Source: Phycicoccus sp. Soil802 (GTDB lineage Bacteria > Actinomycetota > Actinomycetes > Actinomycetales > Dermatophilaceae). From it: a stretch of 64,000 nucleotides of DNA. Every line of letters starts with the position of its first letter. Position 1 is the stretch's first letter. The position numbers and the translations under genes are program-made. Of this stretch, positions 8,957 to 17,836 are shown piece after piece. The notes below the pieces were generated by a model that saw only the letters and a program-made list of their open reading frames with translations, made no database searches and was not told where the DNA came from. The stretch spans positions 1,415-65,414 of the forward strand of contig NZ_LMSS01000001.1 of the NCBI RefSeq assembly GCF_001429605.1, written 5' to 3'.

Positions 8957-9610
8957 TCAGGGTGTTGGGGGTCCGCGAGCCCCCGGCGTCCACGCACCAT
9001 CGCGGAGGGTCCAGGGGACGTGCGCCGGATGCCGGCGGTCGCGCAGGGGCTGACGGTAGAGACCTGGCGGCATCGGCCCGCGGCCGCCTGCGCTGTCAAG
9101 GAACCAGGACGCTTGGGGTGCTCGCGTGGAGAGCACGCGGATGCCTATGGCGGCGTCGCCGTGCGTCGACCGGATGGCGGCGAGCTGTCGGGCGGCCTGT
9201 TGGCGGGTGCGGGTGAGGTCGAGCGAGGTGTGGCCGGTCTTGATCTCGTCGGCGAGGAGGCGGCCGCTGCGATGACGCCACAAGACGTCGGGCCGGGTCC
9301 CGGAGACCAGTGGTTCGGATGCCAGCAGCGACCACTGGGGTGGGGGAAGGAGCTGGCGGAAGTACACGGTGACCGCTGAGGCGATGATCTGGCGGTGGGC
9401 CCGGCTCTCCACCAGGGGTGGGCACAGGAGCCGGTCTGCTTCCCAGAGTGCGCGACGCCAACCATTCGACCCGAGCATGGTCCCAACACCGTGCGGGTCG
9501 GCCAAGACGGCGGCGATGGCCATGTGCGCCAGTGCCCCGACCAAGGCTGGTCGGGCCAGGGTCTCGTCGGGCGGGGTGTCCCAGCCCGAAGGTTGCTGGT
9601 CTGCCTTCAC
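8957..9610 (-). CDS. PD-(D/E)XK nuclease, TnsA-like, copy 2
   Basis: This 217-residue protein starts with GTG at 9610. It shares the frame of copy 1: RAHRQIIASAVTVYFRQLLP, then TRPDVLWRHRSGRLLADEIK with D108 and E122-x-K124. The catalytic residues are intact in both copies, so both may be active. They could form a heterodimer or cut different strands. It lies 72 bases upstream of copy 1 in the same direction, and 12 bases downstream of a small unknown gene. A single nuclease is the rule for TnsABC operons, so the pair is unusual. Confidence 0.72.
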   Translation of the reverse strand: MKADQQPSGWDTPPDETLARPALVGALAHMAIAAVLADPHGVGTMLGSNGWRRALWEADRLLCPPLVESRAHRQIIASAVTVYFRQLLPPPQWSLLASEPLVSGTRPDVLWRHRSGRLLADEIKTGHTSLDLTRTRQQAARQLAAIRSTHGDAAIGIRVLSTRAPQASWFLDSAGGRGPMPPGLYRQPLRDRRHPAHVPWTLRDGAWTPGARGPPTP

Positions 9611-9622
9611 CGGACACCAAGC

Positions 9623-9973
9623 TCAAGTGTTGGCGGCAGGGCTTCCCCTGAGCGGACGTGTCGTCCATTCGGCGAAGACGGCCGCGGCGAGGACCGTTTC
9701 ACCCATCCACGCCTTTCCCAGCAGGCACGCGCTCCAGTACTGCTTGGAGAACTCGAACCGCGCGGTGACGACCCTTGCCAGCCCTGGGGAGCGGCGGCCT
9801 CCCACCTCTTTTGCAATGTGGTGTTGCACTTCCGCAACGCGTTGGGAAACCAGGTCCCCACCCTCTGGCAGCACCCATTTCGGATCATCCGCGCGGCCGA
9901 AATGGTGCGGGTCGAGGAGGTAGTCCCGGGGCAGAAGCCTGCGTTGGTCAAGGCGACGTCGCGTGGTCGGCAT
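9623..9973 (-). CDS. small unknown protein at the head of the Tn7-like operon
   Basis: The frame stays open to 10063 (146 residues). The ATG at 9973 (MPTTRRRLDQ) gives 116 residues and looks more natural, though no strong ribosome-binding site decides it. The body contains RDYLLDPHHFGRADDPKW and RFEFSKQYWSACLLGKAW, which read like a folded domain, but no family was recognised. It ends 12 bases before nuclease copy 2 and is probably the first cistron of the minus-strand operon. The upstream region up to 10176 is shared with a divergent gene and should hold both promoters. Confidence 0.5.
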   Translation of the reverse strand: MPTTRRRLDQRRLLPRDYLLDPHHFGRADDPKWVLPEGGDLVSQRVAEVQHHIAKEVGGRRSPGLARVVTARFEFSKQYWSACLLGKAWMGETVLAAAVFAEWTTRPLRGSPAANT

Positions 9974-10176
9974 GGCGTGGACCGTGCGGGTGCGCGACGC
10001 TCCAACATTGCCTTCGATGCCCGCCTCCGTGCCGATTCCGACGACATTCTTGAACGACAACACAAGGAGTCAGGATCTGTCACCGGTTGGGCGGGATCGT
10101 CCACCAGCCCGCCGTCCCCGCTGGACATTCCGTTGACGGGATATGCCCCGAAGGCGCACACAGGCACAGTGGCTCC

Positions 10177-11217
10177 ATGGCGAGAAGCTTTGCGGCAGAG
10201 CGTGAAGCGTTGTTGCGCGGGGCTCGGCTGGCTGACCTCCACCGCCTCCCCAGGCTCGGCACCGACCCATGGCTAACGGTCGCCGCAGCACACCGTGTAC
10301 GTCACGGGTCACGACCGGGTGAGGGCCCCGAGCAGGTCACCCTGGTGGCCGCCTGTTCGGCTCTGCAGACGGTGCTTCTCGCCGCCGAGCTGACCGATCC
10401 CGCCCTGCCGGGCATGCCACCGGGACCATGGACACGCCAGCTCCCACCCTGGCTGCTGCCCCGCCTCAACTCGCGCCACATTGGTCTGCTGTTTCGGGCT
10501 GCGGCTGAGCTGGACCTGGCGCTGACGGCATGGCCGTTGCCGCCACCGACGACGACCGCAGACCTGCTGGTGCGTCACACCCTCGTCCGCATGACCGAGT
10601 TGTGGGCGTCCCGACACCCCCTCGCCGTCGACACCCCTACGCTCGTCTCAGTCCTGCAGATCGCGCGCAGCCCCGCCGAGCTCCTCTGGCGTGACGAAGC
10701 CCAGGGCCTTCTCGCCGACCCAGTCGACCAGCACGCGCGAGGACTCGAGCTGCTCGACCCGGGTAGCTGGGGTAGCCCTCTGCACGAGCCTCGACGCGAC
10801 CCTCGGGTCGTGTTCCGTCGTCGCATGCCGGCGTCCCCACCCGACGAGCTCCCCGGCCGTTTGATGGTGATCGAGTTCTGGGGGCACCCGGGACGCCGCG
10901 CCTCGGCGGCACAGTCGCGCGTGGTGCGCGACGAACGAACCGCCCGTCGACCAACGGGTCAGGGCTTCATCCCCACGGGGCGTCCATCCGATCTTGACGA
11001 TCTCGGCGTGTGGCTGCGCGGCAAGTGCACCGCCGACGTTTGGTTGAGGTGGCAGCCACAGTTGGATGCCCCGCCGAGAGTGACGCGGGTGCTGCTTCGC
11101 GGCCTTGAGGTTGATGAGCAGAGCCGTGCATGGCTGCTCGTCGTCTGGGCCAAGGCGGTGCTCGAGGTGCCGCTGTGCTCCGTGGCGGCAGTAGAGCTCA
11201 AGCAGCAGGTGTCATGA
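10177..11217 (+). CDS. unknown protein, first of a coupled pair
   Basis: I chose the ATG at 10177 (MARSFAAERE), 346 residues. The frame extends to 10087, but the extra residues are low quality and would intrude into the region upstream of the divergent operon. No known domain was recognised. The N-terminal half is helical and Leu/Pro-rich (LTLVAACSALQTVLLAAELT-type sequence); the C-terminal part ends in a possible beta-strand segment (RVTRVLLRGLEVDEQSRAWL). Its stop overlaps the start of the next gene (ATGA), so the two are translated together and probably act together. Confidence 0.55.
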   Translation: MARSFAAEREALLRGARLADLHRLPRLGTDPWLTVAAAHRVRHGSRPGEGPEQVTLVAACSALQTVLLAAELTDPALPGMPPGPWTRQLPPWLLPRLNSRHIGLLFRAAAELDLALTAWPLPPPTTTADLLVRHTLVRMTELWASRHPLAVDTPTLVSVLQIARSPAELLWRDEAQGLLADPVDQHARGLELLDPGSWGSPLHEPRRDPRVVFRRRMPASPPDELPGRLMVIEFWGHPGRRASAAQSRVVRDERTARRPTGQGFIPTGRPSDLDDLGVWLRGKCTADVWLRWQPQLDAPPRVTRVLLRGLEVDEQSRAWLLVVWAKAVLEVPLCSVAAVELKQQVS

Positions 11218-11666
11218 CGAACGAAGCGGCCGACGTCCCCGGAGTCCAAATGCCCCCATGGTGTTGCACCACAGGTCATGAGAACGTGCCGGCCGCGGCG
11301 ATCGGCATTCTCGACGACGGCGACGAAGCAGAAGGGCAGGTCCCCTACTGCGGCGAGTGCGCCCGGGCGCTGATCGCGAGCGGTGAGTATCGAGTTGCCC
11401 AGGTGGTCGATGCAATTGAGTTGGGCAGCGCCGCGTGCCGCCAGTGTGGGGGCAGCGGACGCGACGTCATCGACAGCGGTGACATGGATGTTCAGATCGA
11501 CGCCGCACGAGGCGCCGTCCGGGAGATCCGTCAACTGGTCGCCGCCTTCGACGATGTGCCCCTCGACCAGTTGACTCCGTTGTTCTATGCCCACGCGTAC
11601 GAGGAGCTTCGACTCGGCGTCGACCAACTCTTGGACCTGCTGCAACCTGGCCGTGCGGGCAGCTAG
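11214..11666 (+). CDS. small cysteine-rich (zinc-ribbon-like) protein
   Basis: This 150-residue protein starts at the ATG at 11214, overlapping the preceding stop. Cysteine/histidine clusters near the N-terminus (PPWCCTTGHE, VPYCGECARAL, AACRQCGGSGRD) suggest one or two zinc-binding sites, the last with a DnaJ-like CxxCxGSG flavour. The C-terminal 60 residues are a predicted helical segment ending in LDQLTPLFYAHAYEELRLGV. Function unknown. The coupling suggests a partner role for the upstream protein. Confidence 0.6.
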   Translation: MTNEAADVPGVQMPPWCCTTGHENVPAAAIGILDDGDEAEGQVPYCGECARALIASGEYRVAQVVDAIELGSAACRQCGGSGRDVIDSGDMDVQIDAARGAVREIRQLVAAFDDVPLDQLTPLFYAHAYEELRLGVDQLLDLLQPGRAGS

Positions 11667-11827
11667 TCGGTACCGGAGGACGCGCCCGTGGGCGTGCGCG
11701 CGCTTGGGTGTGGGGGGACGCCCTGGTGTCGATCCGCCAGATCGAGGCGGGCGCCCTAGCTAAGCGCGATCGCCTGGTTAGGCAGGCACGGAACGATGTG
11801 CCTCATCTGGAGCGAGATCGACCTGGG

Positions 11828-12478
11828 CTACTGGTGCGCTGCCTTCACAGCCTCCAGGAGCTCTTCGAGCGTCGTGCCGCTGGCCCGCGCCTTGTTGCCT
11901 TCGATGTAGATATACACGGCATCCGTGACCGTTTGGGCGTCGTACCGCTGCACAATATGGGCGAGCGTGTCCGTTCCGTAGCACCGACCCCAGGTCTTGG
12001 CCAATGAACGGTGCAGCCTTCGCACGACCTGAATCTCATCATCGGTGAGTCCGTCGAAGCAGTCACACTCGTCCGGTAGGTGCCTCATCCCGCACGATCT
12101 CAGCTCTTTAAGCCGGAAGATCTGTCCCGCTCGGGGACCGTCATACCGGTCCAAGGTGAACCGTCGCCCTCCGCGGGGCCCAAGGGGAGCTTCAGTAATC
12201 TGGTATCCGACCCTCCGCAGCGCGTCAGCGAACCGGAAGGCCCGGGCGTGCGCGCGGGCGGTGGAGCCCGGGGCCATGCCGGCGGGTCGCTGCATGTCTT
12301 CTAGCCAGCCCTGGCGTTCCGCGTGGTTTCCGATCACCTTCAGAGCGGCGCTGAGGGCGATCTCGTTCGCCTGAGGCGGCTGCGCGATCGCAGCGTTGTC
12401 GTTGGGCTGTGGGTCGGCGGGCTTTTCGCCGCCGGGTGGGCGGCTGGCAGTGGCGGCGGTGCAGGGGAGAGCAGGCAT
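11828..12478 (-). CDS. unknown protein
   Basis: It has 216 residues from the ATG at 12478 (MPALPC); the frame is open to 12526. A Pro-rich, probably disordered N-terminus (about 35 residues) precedes a helical region and a segment that looks like a winged helix (AFRFADALRRVGYQITEAPL, then GGRRFTLDRY). The C-terminal half (DDEIQVVRRLHRSLAKTWGR, LEELLEAVKAAH) is helical. No family was recognised. It converges with the 10177-11666 pair. Confidence 0.5.
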   Translation of the reverse strand: MPALPCTAATASRPPGGEKPADPQPNDNAAIAQPPQANEIALSAALKVIGNHAERQGWLEDMQRPAGMAPGSTARAHARAFRFADALRRVGYQITEAPLGPRGGRRFTLDRYDGPRAGQIFRLKELRSCGMRHLPDECDCFDGLTDDEIQVVRRLHRSLAKTWGRCYGTDTLAHIVQRYDAQTVTDAVYIYIEGNKARASGTTLEELLEAVKAAHQ

Positions 12479-12545
12479 GTAGGTGCACTGTCCGGCGTGA
12501 CCATCGGACCGCAACCCCCTGGGCACTGATCGCTGAGGTGATCAT

Positions 12546-12567
12546 GTCGCAGGGCTGGCCCCGCGAC
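12546..12567. terminator. hairpin downstream of the AbiV-fusion gene
   Basis: GTCGCAGGG and CCCCGCGAC pair with one mismatch around a CTGG tetraloop. It lies 114-135 bases after the stop of the minus-strand gene 12681-14450, and just upstream of the next minus-strand gene. No T-run. Confidence 0.35.
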
Positions 12568-12680
12568 AGCTTCCGAGGGCAATCACGGCCGTCGCGATAG
12601 CACCACACCCTTGCGTCCGGGACGTGGCAGATGGCGCGATGACGTGCCTATGAGTAGCGGAATCTGCTGCGGCTGGTCGT

Positions 12681-14450
12681 CTAGGTCCCCACGGGGTCGG
12701 CCTCGGCTCTGTGGGGGGTCGTGCCCTCGACGACGGGCAGGAGCGCCTGCGTGAGTAAACCGACGACGTCGTCCGCGGACATCTGATCGTTGACCTCACG
12801 AGCGACGGACAGCAGGTTTCGCAGCGCTCCCAGCGACCCAGGAATGTCCCCGGGGTCTGCCGGCAAGCCTGACAGTAGGGATTCGAGGACTGGCGCAGCA
12901 GCCACGTACTCCACGACCGCCTGCGCTGTTAGCGGCGCGACCACCGTTAGCAGGAGCGCGTGACAGCGCTGCGCCAGTTCGATTAGGGCGTCGGTCGCGG
13001 CGAGGTCCGTTGCCTCGGGGGCCGTGACCGACCCGTTCTTGTGGTCGACGTAGAAGGCTGCAAGCTTGGTCGCGTGGACCTGCGTGGCCCATGGAGTGAG
13101 TCGTGACGGGTCGACCTTGTCGAGGTCCTCGAGGAAGGCGTGGTGTAGGGACGCGAGCGTGATGAGCTTCTCGGCGTGATCGGACCAGGAGCTGTTCCCC
13201 CTGACTGGGAGTGCGGCACCGATGTTCAGGCTGTCTATGCAGGGGTACACCTTGGCGAGCTCCTCGCAGGCCAGAGCGGCCAGGGCGTACGCACGGGGGG
13301 ACCCGCCGTTGCTCCGCAGGAGCTGGGCCTCGCCAATCAAGTGTCCTGCGTTCTCGACCAGAGCTCGAGCCAATTGCGCCGCCACCTGGGCGCGCGCCAG
13401 ATGCTCCTCGGGAGTCGGCGCCGAGTCCCCGGAGCCCACGAAGTGGGTGCCGTCGCGGCGACTCATTGCTGGTTCAGGAATTGCTGCTTCGGCCACGGGA
13501 AGCGCGTATCTGTAGGCGTACTCCTCGCTGGTGATGCTGGGGTCGAGAAACCTGCTGGAGTCGACGGATACGAAGCGATCATGGTGGACCAGCAGCCTTG
13601 CCCACACCAGGTCAACGGTGGCGCCGATCTTCCGGGCACGACCGTGGACCGAACCTCGAAGCTCTGCGTTCTCGGCAGGGGAGACGTGGATGACGCGCAC
13701 GGTGTCGTAGAGGGTACTGGGGTCCCGCTCGAGCTCGTAGGCGAGGAGCTGTTGGCGCATCAGCTGGTAGAGCGGCTCCTGAAGAAGGTCCACGAAGGGC
13801 AGGAGGTGGCTGCGCACGGGACCGGCGGGATCGAGAAGCGATGCACCATACCGGGCGGCTCGCGTGCGGTCCTGATCCGGCTGCGGTCGGCGACGGCCAT
13901 AGGTTTCAGTGAACTTCCACTCGACCAGGGCGAGCTCTTGTTCCCCTGCCGGCGTGCGGTAGGTGAACGCCGCATCGACGCTGGTGCAGTGTGCACCTCG
14001 ACGGCGAGGACCCCGGGGCGACTCGTTGAAGTAGTCGGTGTCTCCGATGAACTCGAATGTGAGGAAGCGTTCAGGCTCGATCTCGAGGACCTCAGCAATG
14101 GGTAGCAGGTCCCCGAAGGCGAGGTGGACACGATTTGGGTCGTCGACCATCGAGGTCAGGGCGTTCACGCACTGGACCTGTGAGGACAGCAGGTGGTTGC
14201 TCGGTCCCTCGTCCACCCCCGCGTGCCAGGGGATCTGCAGCTGCGCGAAGAGCGCGAGTGCTTGCTCCCGCACGTTAGGCAGCAGGTTGTGCGCCGCGAA
14301 CGCCAAGGGCAGACAGAACGGCCGGTCCGCGCCCGACGCGGAGCCGTCCTTAATCACGTAGGGGGCATCGGCACGCGCCTGATCAGGGAGAGCCTTGGTG
14401 TGCGACTTCCACGACTTCGCGTGTTCGCGGTGCCGCTGAGCGAATCTCAT
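12681..14450 (-). CDS. PD-(D/E)XK nuclease fused to an AbiV-like HEPN domain
   Basis: This protein has 589 residues from the ATG at 14450; the frame open to 14549 overlaps the upstream gene. The N-terminal half resembles the PGN_0703 type of predicted restriction endonuclease: TSVDAAFTYR with D159 and ALVEWKFTETYG with E177-x-K179. The C-terminal part from about 355 to 480 reads like AbiV: LARALVENAGHLIGEAQLL, AYALAALACEELAKVYPC and AAFYVDHKNG. AbiV proteins are HEPN-type abortive-infection factors that block translation after phage infection. An attached DNA-nuclease-like sensor or effector would be a new arrangement to me. It lies 34 bases downstream of another PD-(D/E)XK gene in the same direction, probably one operon. 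Confidence 0.7.
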   Translation of the reverse strand: MRFAQRHREHAKSWKSHTKALPDQARADAPYVIKDGSASGADRPFCLPLAFAAHNLLPNVREQALALFAQLQIPWHAGVDEGPSNHLLSSQVQCVNALTSMVDDPNRVHLAFGDLLPIAEVLEIEPERFLTFEFIGDTDYFNESPRGPRRRGAHCTSVDAAFTYRTPAGEQELALVEWKFTETYGRRRPQPDQDRTRAARYGASLLDPAGPVRSHLLPFVDLLQEPLYQLMRQQLLAYELERDPSTLYDTVRVIHVSPAENAELRGSVHGRARKIGATVDLVWARLLVHHDRFVSVDSSRFLDPSITSEEYAYRYALPVAEAAIPEPAMSRRDGTHFVGSGDSAPTPEEHLARAQVAAQLARALVENAGHLIGEAQLLRSNGGSPRAYALAALACEELAKVYPCIDSLNIGAALPVRGNSSWSDHAEKLITLASLHHAFLEDLDKVDPSRLTPWATQVHATKLAAFYVDHKNGSVTAPEATDLAATDALIELAQRCHALLLTVVAPLTAQAVVEYVAAAPVLESLLSGLPADPGDIPGSLGALRNLLSVAREVNDQMSADDVVGLLTQALLPVVEGTTPHRAEADPVGT

Positions 14451-14484
14451 GCGGCGCAGGCTAACCGCGGGTACTGACAGCTCC

Positions 14485-15450
14485 TCACAGTTGGTACGGG
14501 TCGAGGCGGCCCACCCTGTTGGCCTCGTACACGTCGACGTCCACGACAATCCCCTTAGCTGTCAGGTGGTCATGCACCTCCTTGAGACGGGCTCGGGCCG
14601 TCTGAGTCGCTCGACGGTCAAAGGCCAACACTGGGCGAACCGTCAGGGGGCTGCCGGCGCCGAACGTGGCACCGCCAAGGGTTAGCCCGAGGCTTCTGCG
14701 TTGCCGCAGCATGCCGTTGAGGACGTGCGAGGCGTGCGGCTGTTCTTCGGTCCAGGCGCGGAACAGGTTGGCGTAGTGCATGACCTGCACCAGTGCCCAA
14801 GGAAGGGTGCTGGCGTCGGCAGGCTTGATCTCGATGGCCAGGACCCGGCCGGCGGAGTCGATCGCCAGCGCGTCGCACTCACCGCCCAGTGAGGTGGGGT
14901 GAGACTTCCACCATGCTGGTGCTCCGTGGCGATCTAGGGCGGACAGCAGCGGGGCAGCGATGGCCTGCGTCTTTGTGTCTCGTTCACCGGAGGAGCCGAA
15001 CGTCACGGATGCCTCCCGGTCGATGATCACGCGATCGGGGGAGTCGAAACCGCAAATCGCGGACTGCACTGCTCCCTCCTTCAGATGCCTGTGGCCGACT
15101 GTCACGATCACGATTTCGAGGTAGTCCTCCACGTCGCCCCATCGCTGGGTCCACCATGCGTCGTCATGCCGCTTCTCCCACGTGGCGTGCCAGCCGTTCT
15201 GGTCGGTGCGGTAGGTGGAGTGCGCGCCCAGTCGGAAGCCCTTGGCGGGCAGGTAGTTCAGGTCCAGCACCTTCGTCAGGCCGACGTACAGCGTCGCCCA
15301 GTGCCCGTTCTTCCCGGCGTAGCCGCGAAGCTGTAGGTCCAGGGCGAACGCCCCGCTTCGTCCGTACTCCACGAGGGAGTGTGCGAAGCCGCCGGGTGCG
15401 AGGGCGTCGAGCAGGGCGTCGGGGACGCGTCGGTCATAGGCGATGGCCAT
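14485..15450 (-). CDS. PD-(D/E)XK nuclease-like protein, partner of the AbiV fusion
   Basis: It has 321 residues from the ATG at 15450, preceded by TGGAG with good spacing. The C-terminal half holds ECDALAIDSAGRVLAIEIKP with D193 and E207-x-K209, a PD-(D/E)XK core. The N-terminal 150 residues contain a conserved-looking DUF-type region (GKNGHWATLYVGLTKVLDLN). It is the first gene of a two-gene unit with 12681-14450. The divergent GmrSD-like gene begins 187 bases away, so promoters for both should lie in 15451-15637. Confidence 0.65.
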   Translation of the reverse strand: MAIAYDRRVPDALLDALAPGGFAHSLVEYGRSGAFALDLQLRGYAGKNGHWATLYVGLTKVLDLNYLPAKGFRLGAHSTYRTDQNGWHATWEKRHDDAWWTQRWGDVEDYLEIVIVTVGHRHLKEGAVQSAICGFDSPDRVIIDREASVTFGSSGERDTKTQAIAAPLLSALDRHGAPAWWKSHPTSLGGECDALAIDSAGRVLAIEIKPADASTLPWALVQVMHYANLFRAWTEEQPHASHVLNGMLRQRRSLGLTLGGATFGAGSPLTVRPVLAFDRRATQTARARLKEVHDHLTAKGIVVDVDVYEANRVGRLDPYQL

Positions 15451-15637
15451 GCTTGCTCCAGAGTCGTTGGGCGTTGAGCGAAGCTCACCGTGCCCAACAA
15501 CTGTCACTTTCGCACCTTTTCGACGGCAAAGGACCCGTTCGAACGAGGTCCTTACCCGCTCAGCCGCACCTACTCACGGCATTCGCTGCCATTTGTCTGG
15601 TTGGGTATTGGTGGTCACCAGCATTTTGAGGAGCGCG

Positions 15638-17836
15638 ATGAAGGCCACACCCTTGACGCCGGCCGAGATCTTCGGCAATCAGATCCGGTACGTGATCCCC
15701 CTCTTTCAGCGCCCCTATGTCTGGAACGAGAAGGACCAGTGGGCGCCGCTGTGGGAAGACGTTGTAGAAGTCGCGGAGACGGTGCTGGTCACCCCGCCTC
15801 CTGCCTTCGGTCCGCGTGCCGTCCCGCCGCACTTCCTCGGTGCAGTGGTCGTGGAGCAACAGCATGTCGCTGTCGACTACATCAGCGTGCGCGGGGTCGT
15901 TGACGGCCAACAGAGAATGACCACGCTGCAGCTGCTGATGGACGCCGCGCAGATGGTGGTAGCGCAACATGGGGACGCCAAGGATGCGCAGGCTCTGGAC
16001 GTGCTTGTCCTCAACCCTGCTCAGCTGTCATCGAACAAGGACGAGAGATTCAAGGTCTGGCCCACCGACAGGGACCAGGAGGCGTTCCGTGCGGCTATGG
16101 ATGACTCCATGCCCGTGCCAGTCGCGTTGGAGAAATCGAACATCGTCCAGGCTCACCGCTTTTTCGCCGCGCAGATCAAAGAGTGGGCAGAGGAGCCAGC
16201 CGATGCCGCCAAGACCGGCGCCAGGCTCAACGCCCTGACGGTGGCGCTGCGCGACTTTCTGAAGATCGTGGTCATCGACCTGGAACCCGGCGATAACGCA
16301 CAGGTCATCTTCGAAACGCTCAACCACCGTGGCACGCCCCTGTTGGCGGCTGACTTGATCAAGAACCTGGTCTTTCAGTCGGCCCAGGCTCAGGGTTTGG
16401 ATATCCGCGCGCTGTATTCGCAGCACTGGGCGCCCTTGGACACTGACTACTGGCGCGAACACATCTCTCAGGGCCGTCTGTACCGGCCTCGCATCGACGT
16501 GTTCATGAACTACTGGCTGACCATGAAGTTGCTGCGTGACGTTGCCACCGACCGGGTTTTCCTTGAGTTCCGTGACTACCTGCGGCTGTCGACTACCCCC
16601 GATCTGGGGGACGTGCTGGCCGAGCTGGCGCGGGACGCTGAGACCTTCAGGCAGATCGAGCACGCGTCACCTTCCAGCACTGTGGGGATCTTCCAGTACC
16701 GGGTCTTGAGGGCTCTGGACTCGGGAGCGGTCACGCCGTTTCTGTTGTGGATCATGTCTCGGCCCGCGCAGGACTGTCCGACCGAGCAACGCGACAAGGC
16801 CCTTCGGGCGATCGAATCCTGGTTGGCCAGGAGAGCCTTGTGCAGATTCACTGCCAAAGGGGTCAACCTGCTTGTCGTCGATCTCCTGAAGGTCGTGGAC
16901 GGAGCCGACTCAGCAGTCGTGGGTGATGTGACGGAGTCCTTCCTGCGCCGGCAAGAGGCCGATGCCCGGCTCTGGCCGAGCGACGCCCAACTCGTGACCG
17001 CCCTCACCGGCACCTCCGTCTACAAGAACCTCAGCCGTGCCCGCGTCCGGATGCTCCTCGAAGCCATCGAGGACGACATTCGCTTGAGCACTACCAAGAC
17101 GGAGGACACCCTGTGCCCCAAGGGGCTCACCGTTGAACACGTGATGCCGCAGGCGTGGGAGAAGCACTGGTCACTGCCTAACGACGACGACCCGCTTGCG
17201 ACGGATCGGCGGAACGCCGCTGTCCAGACGTTGGGGAACCTCACGTTGGTCACGCAGTCACTCAACCCCGCGATGAGCAACGGCCCGTGGGCCGACACTG
17301 ACGCCCAGGCGGCTGGACTCAAGGAAGGGAAGAAGAGCGCGCTGCTGCACTCCGTACTGAGGCTGAATGGAGACCTGAGCAAGTACGCCGCGTGGACCGA
17401 GGAGGCAATCGCTGCCCGTGGCCTCGAACTCGCAACGCGAGCCACCAGGATCTGGCCACGCCCCGTCGAGCCGGTCTCCGGGGACGAGGGGGCGCCCCAG
17501 GCGCACACCGAAACGGCGTCCGACCCCGCCGTCGAGGACCCGAGCGACACCTCCGACCACGAAGCAGGCGTGGCCCGTGCAGAACGAGCCTCGCACAGCG
17601 GAAAGTACGCCGACCTGTACCGCTGGCTACGCGGACAGGACGCCGACGAGGTCCGCTCCACCTTCGGCCAGGTCGAGGAGGTGATCGGGTTTCCGCTGCC
17701 TGAGTCGTGCCGGACCCACATGGCCCACTGGTACGGATACGACGGCTCCGCGGTCGCCCGGGCCATCGCAGACGCCGGATGGAGGGCCAGCGCGGTCAAC
17801 CTCGCCGCGGAGAGCGTGACCTTCGTCCGCATTTAG
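15638..17836 (+). CDS. GmrSD-type DUF262/DUF1524 restriction protein with C-terminal DUF7662-like domain
   Basis: It has 732 residues; the ATG at 15638 follows GAGGAG. The N-terminal DUF262 (ParB/Srx-like NTPase) region has IPLFQRPYVWNEK and the signature VVDGQQRMTTLQLL (near residue 89). The DUF1524 HNH nuclease motif TVEHVMPQAW lies near residue 498, followed by NLTLVTQSLNPAMSN. GmrSD enzymes cut DNA with glucosylated hydroxymethylcytosine in an NTP-dependent way; sequence cannot tell whether this one shares that specificity. An additional C-terminal domain (about 655-732: YADLYRWLRG, IGFPLPESCRTH, AVNLAAESVTF) resembles DUF7662 and may aid recognition. The next two restriction-like genes follow on the same strand. 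Confidence 0.82.
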   Translation: MKATPLTPAEIFGNQIRYVIPLFQRPYVWNEKDQWAPLWEDVVEVAETVLVTPPPAFGPRAVPPHFLGAVVVEQQHVAVDYISVRGVVDGQQRMTTLQLLMDAAQMVVAQHGDAKDAQALDVLVLNPAQLSSNKDERFKVWPTDRDQEAFRAAMDDSMPVPVALEKSNIVQAHRFFAAQIKEWAEEPADAAKTGARLNALTVALRDFLKIVVIDLEPGDNAQVIFETLNHRGTPLLAADLIKNLVFQSAQAQGLDIRALYSQHWAPLDTDYWREHISQGRLYRPRIDVFMNYWLTMKLLRDVATDRVFLEFRDYLRLSTTPDLGDVLAELARDAETFRQIEHASPSSTVGIFQYRVLRALDSGAVTPFLLWIMSRPAQDCPTEQRDKALRAIESWLARRALCRFTAKGVNLLVVDLLKVVDGADSAVVGDVTESFLRRQEADARLWPSDAQLVTALTGTSVYKNLSRARVRMLLEAIEDDIRLSTTKTEDTLCPKGLTVEHVMPQAWEKHWSLPNDDDPLATDRRNAAVQTLGNLTLVTQSLNPAMSNGPWADTDAQAAGLKEGKKSALLHSVLRLNGDLSKYAAWTEEAIAARGLELATRATRIWPRPVEPVSGDEGAPQAHTETASDPAVEDPSDTSDHEAGVARAERASHSGKYADLYRWLRGQDADEVRSTFGQVEEVIGFPLPESCRTHMAHWYGYDGSAVARAIADAGWRASAVNLAAESVTFVRI

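Larger units (their letters stand above)
4286..9973 (-). mobile_element. Tn7/Mu-like transposition module (no ends identified)
   Basis: Seven same-strand genes: unknown, two TnsA-like nucleases, TnsB-like transposase, TnsC-like ATPase, unknown, HTH. On the left only 37 bases separate its last stop from the brxL stop, too little for a usual transposon end with several transposase-binding sites. No TGT...ACA terminal repeats were recognised on either side. It may be a stranded or domesticated module. Confidence 0.5.

Noticed and set aside
10087-10176. Start of the unknown protein at 10087
   Set aside because: The extra 30 residues look non-coding and intrude on the divergent promoter region.
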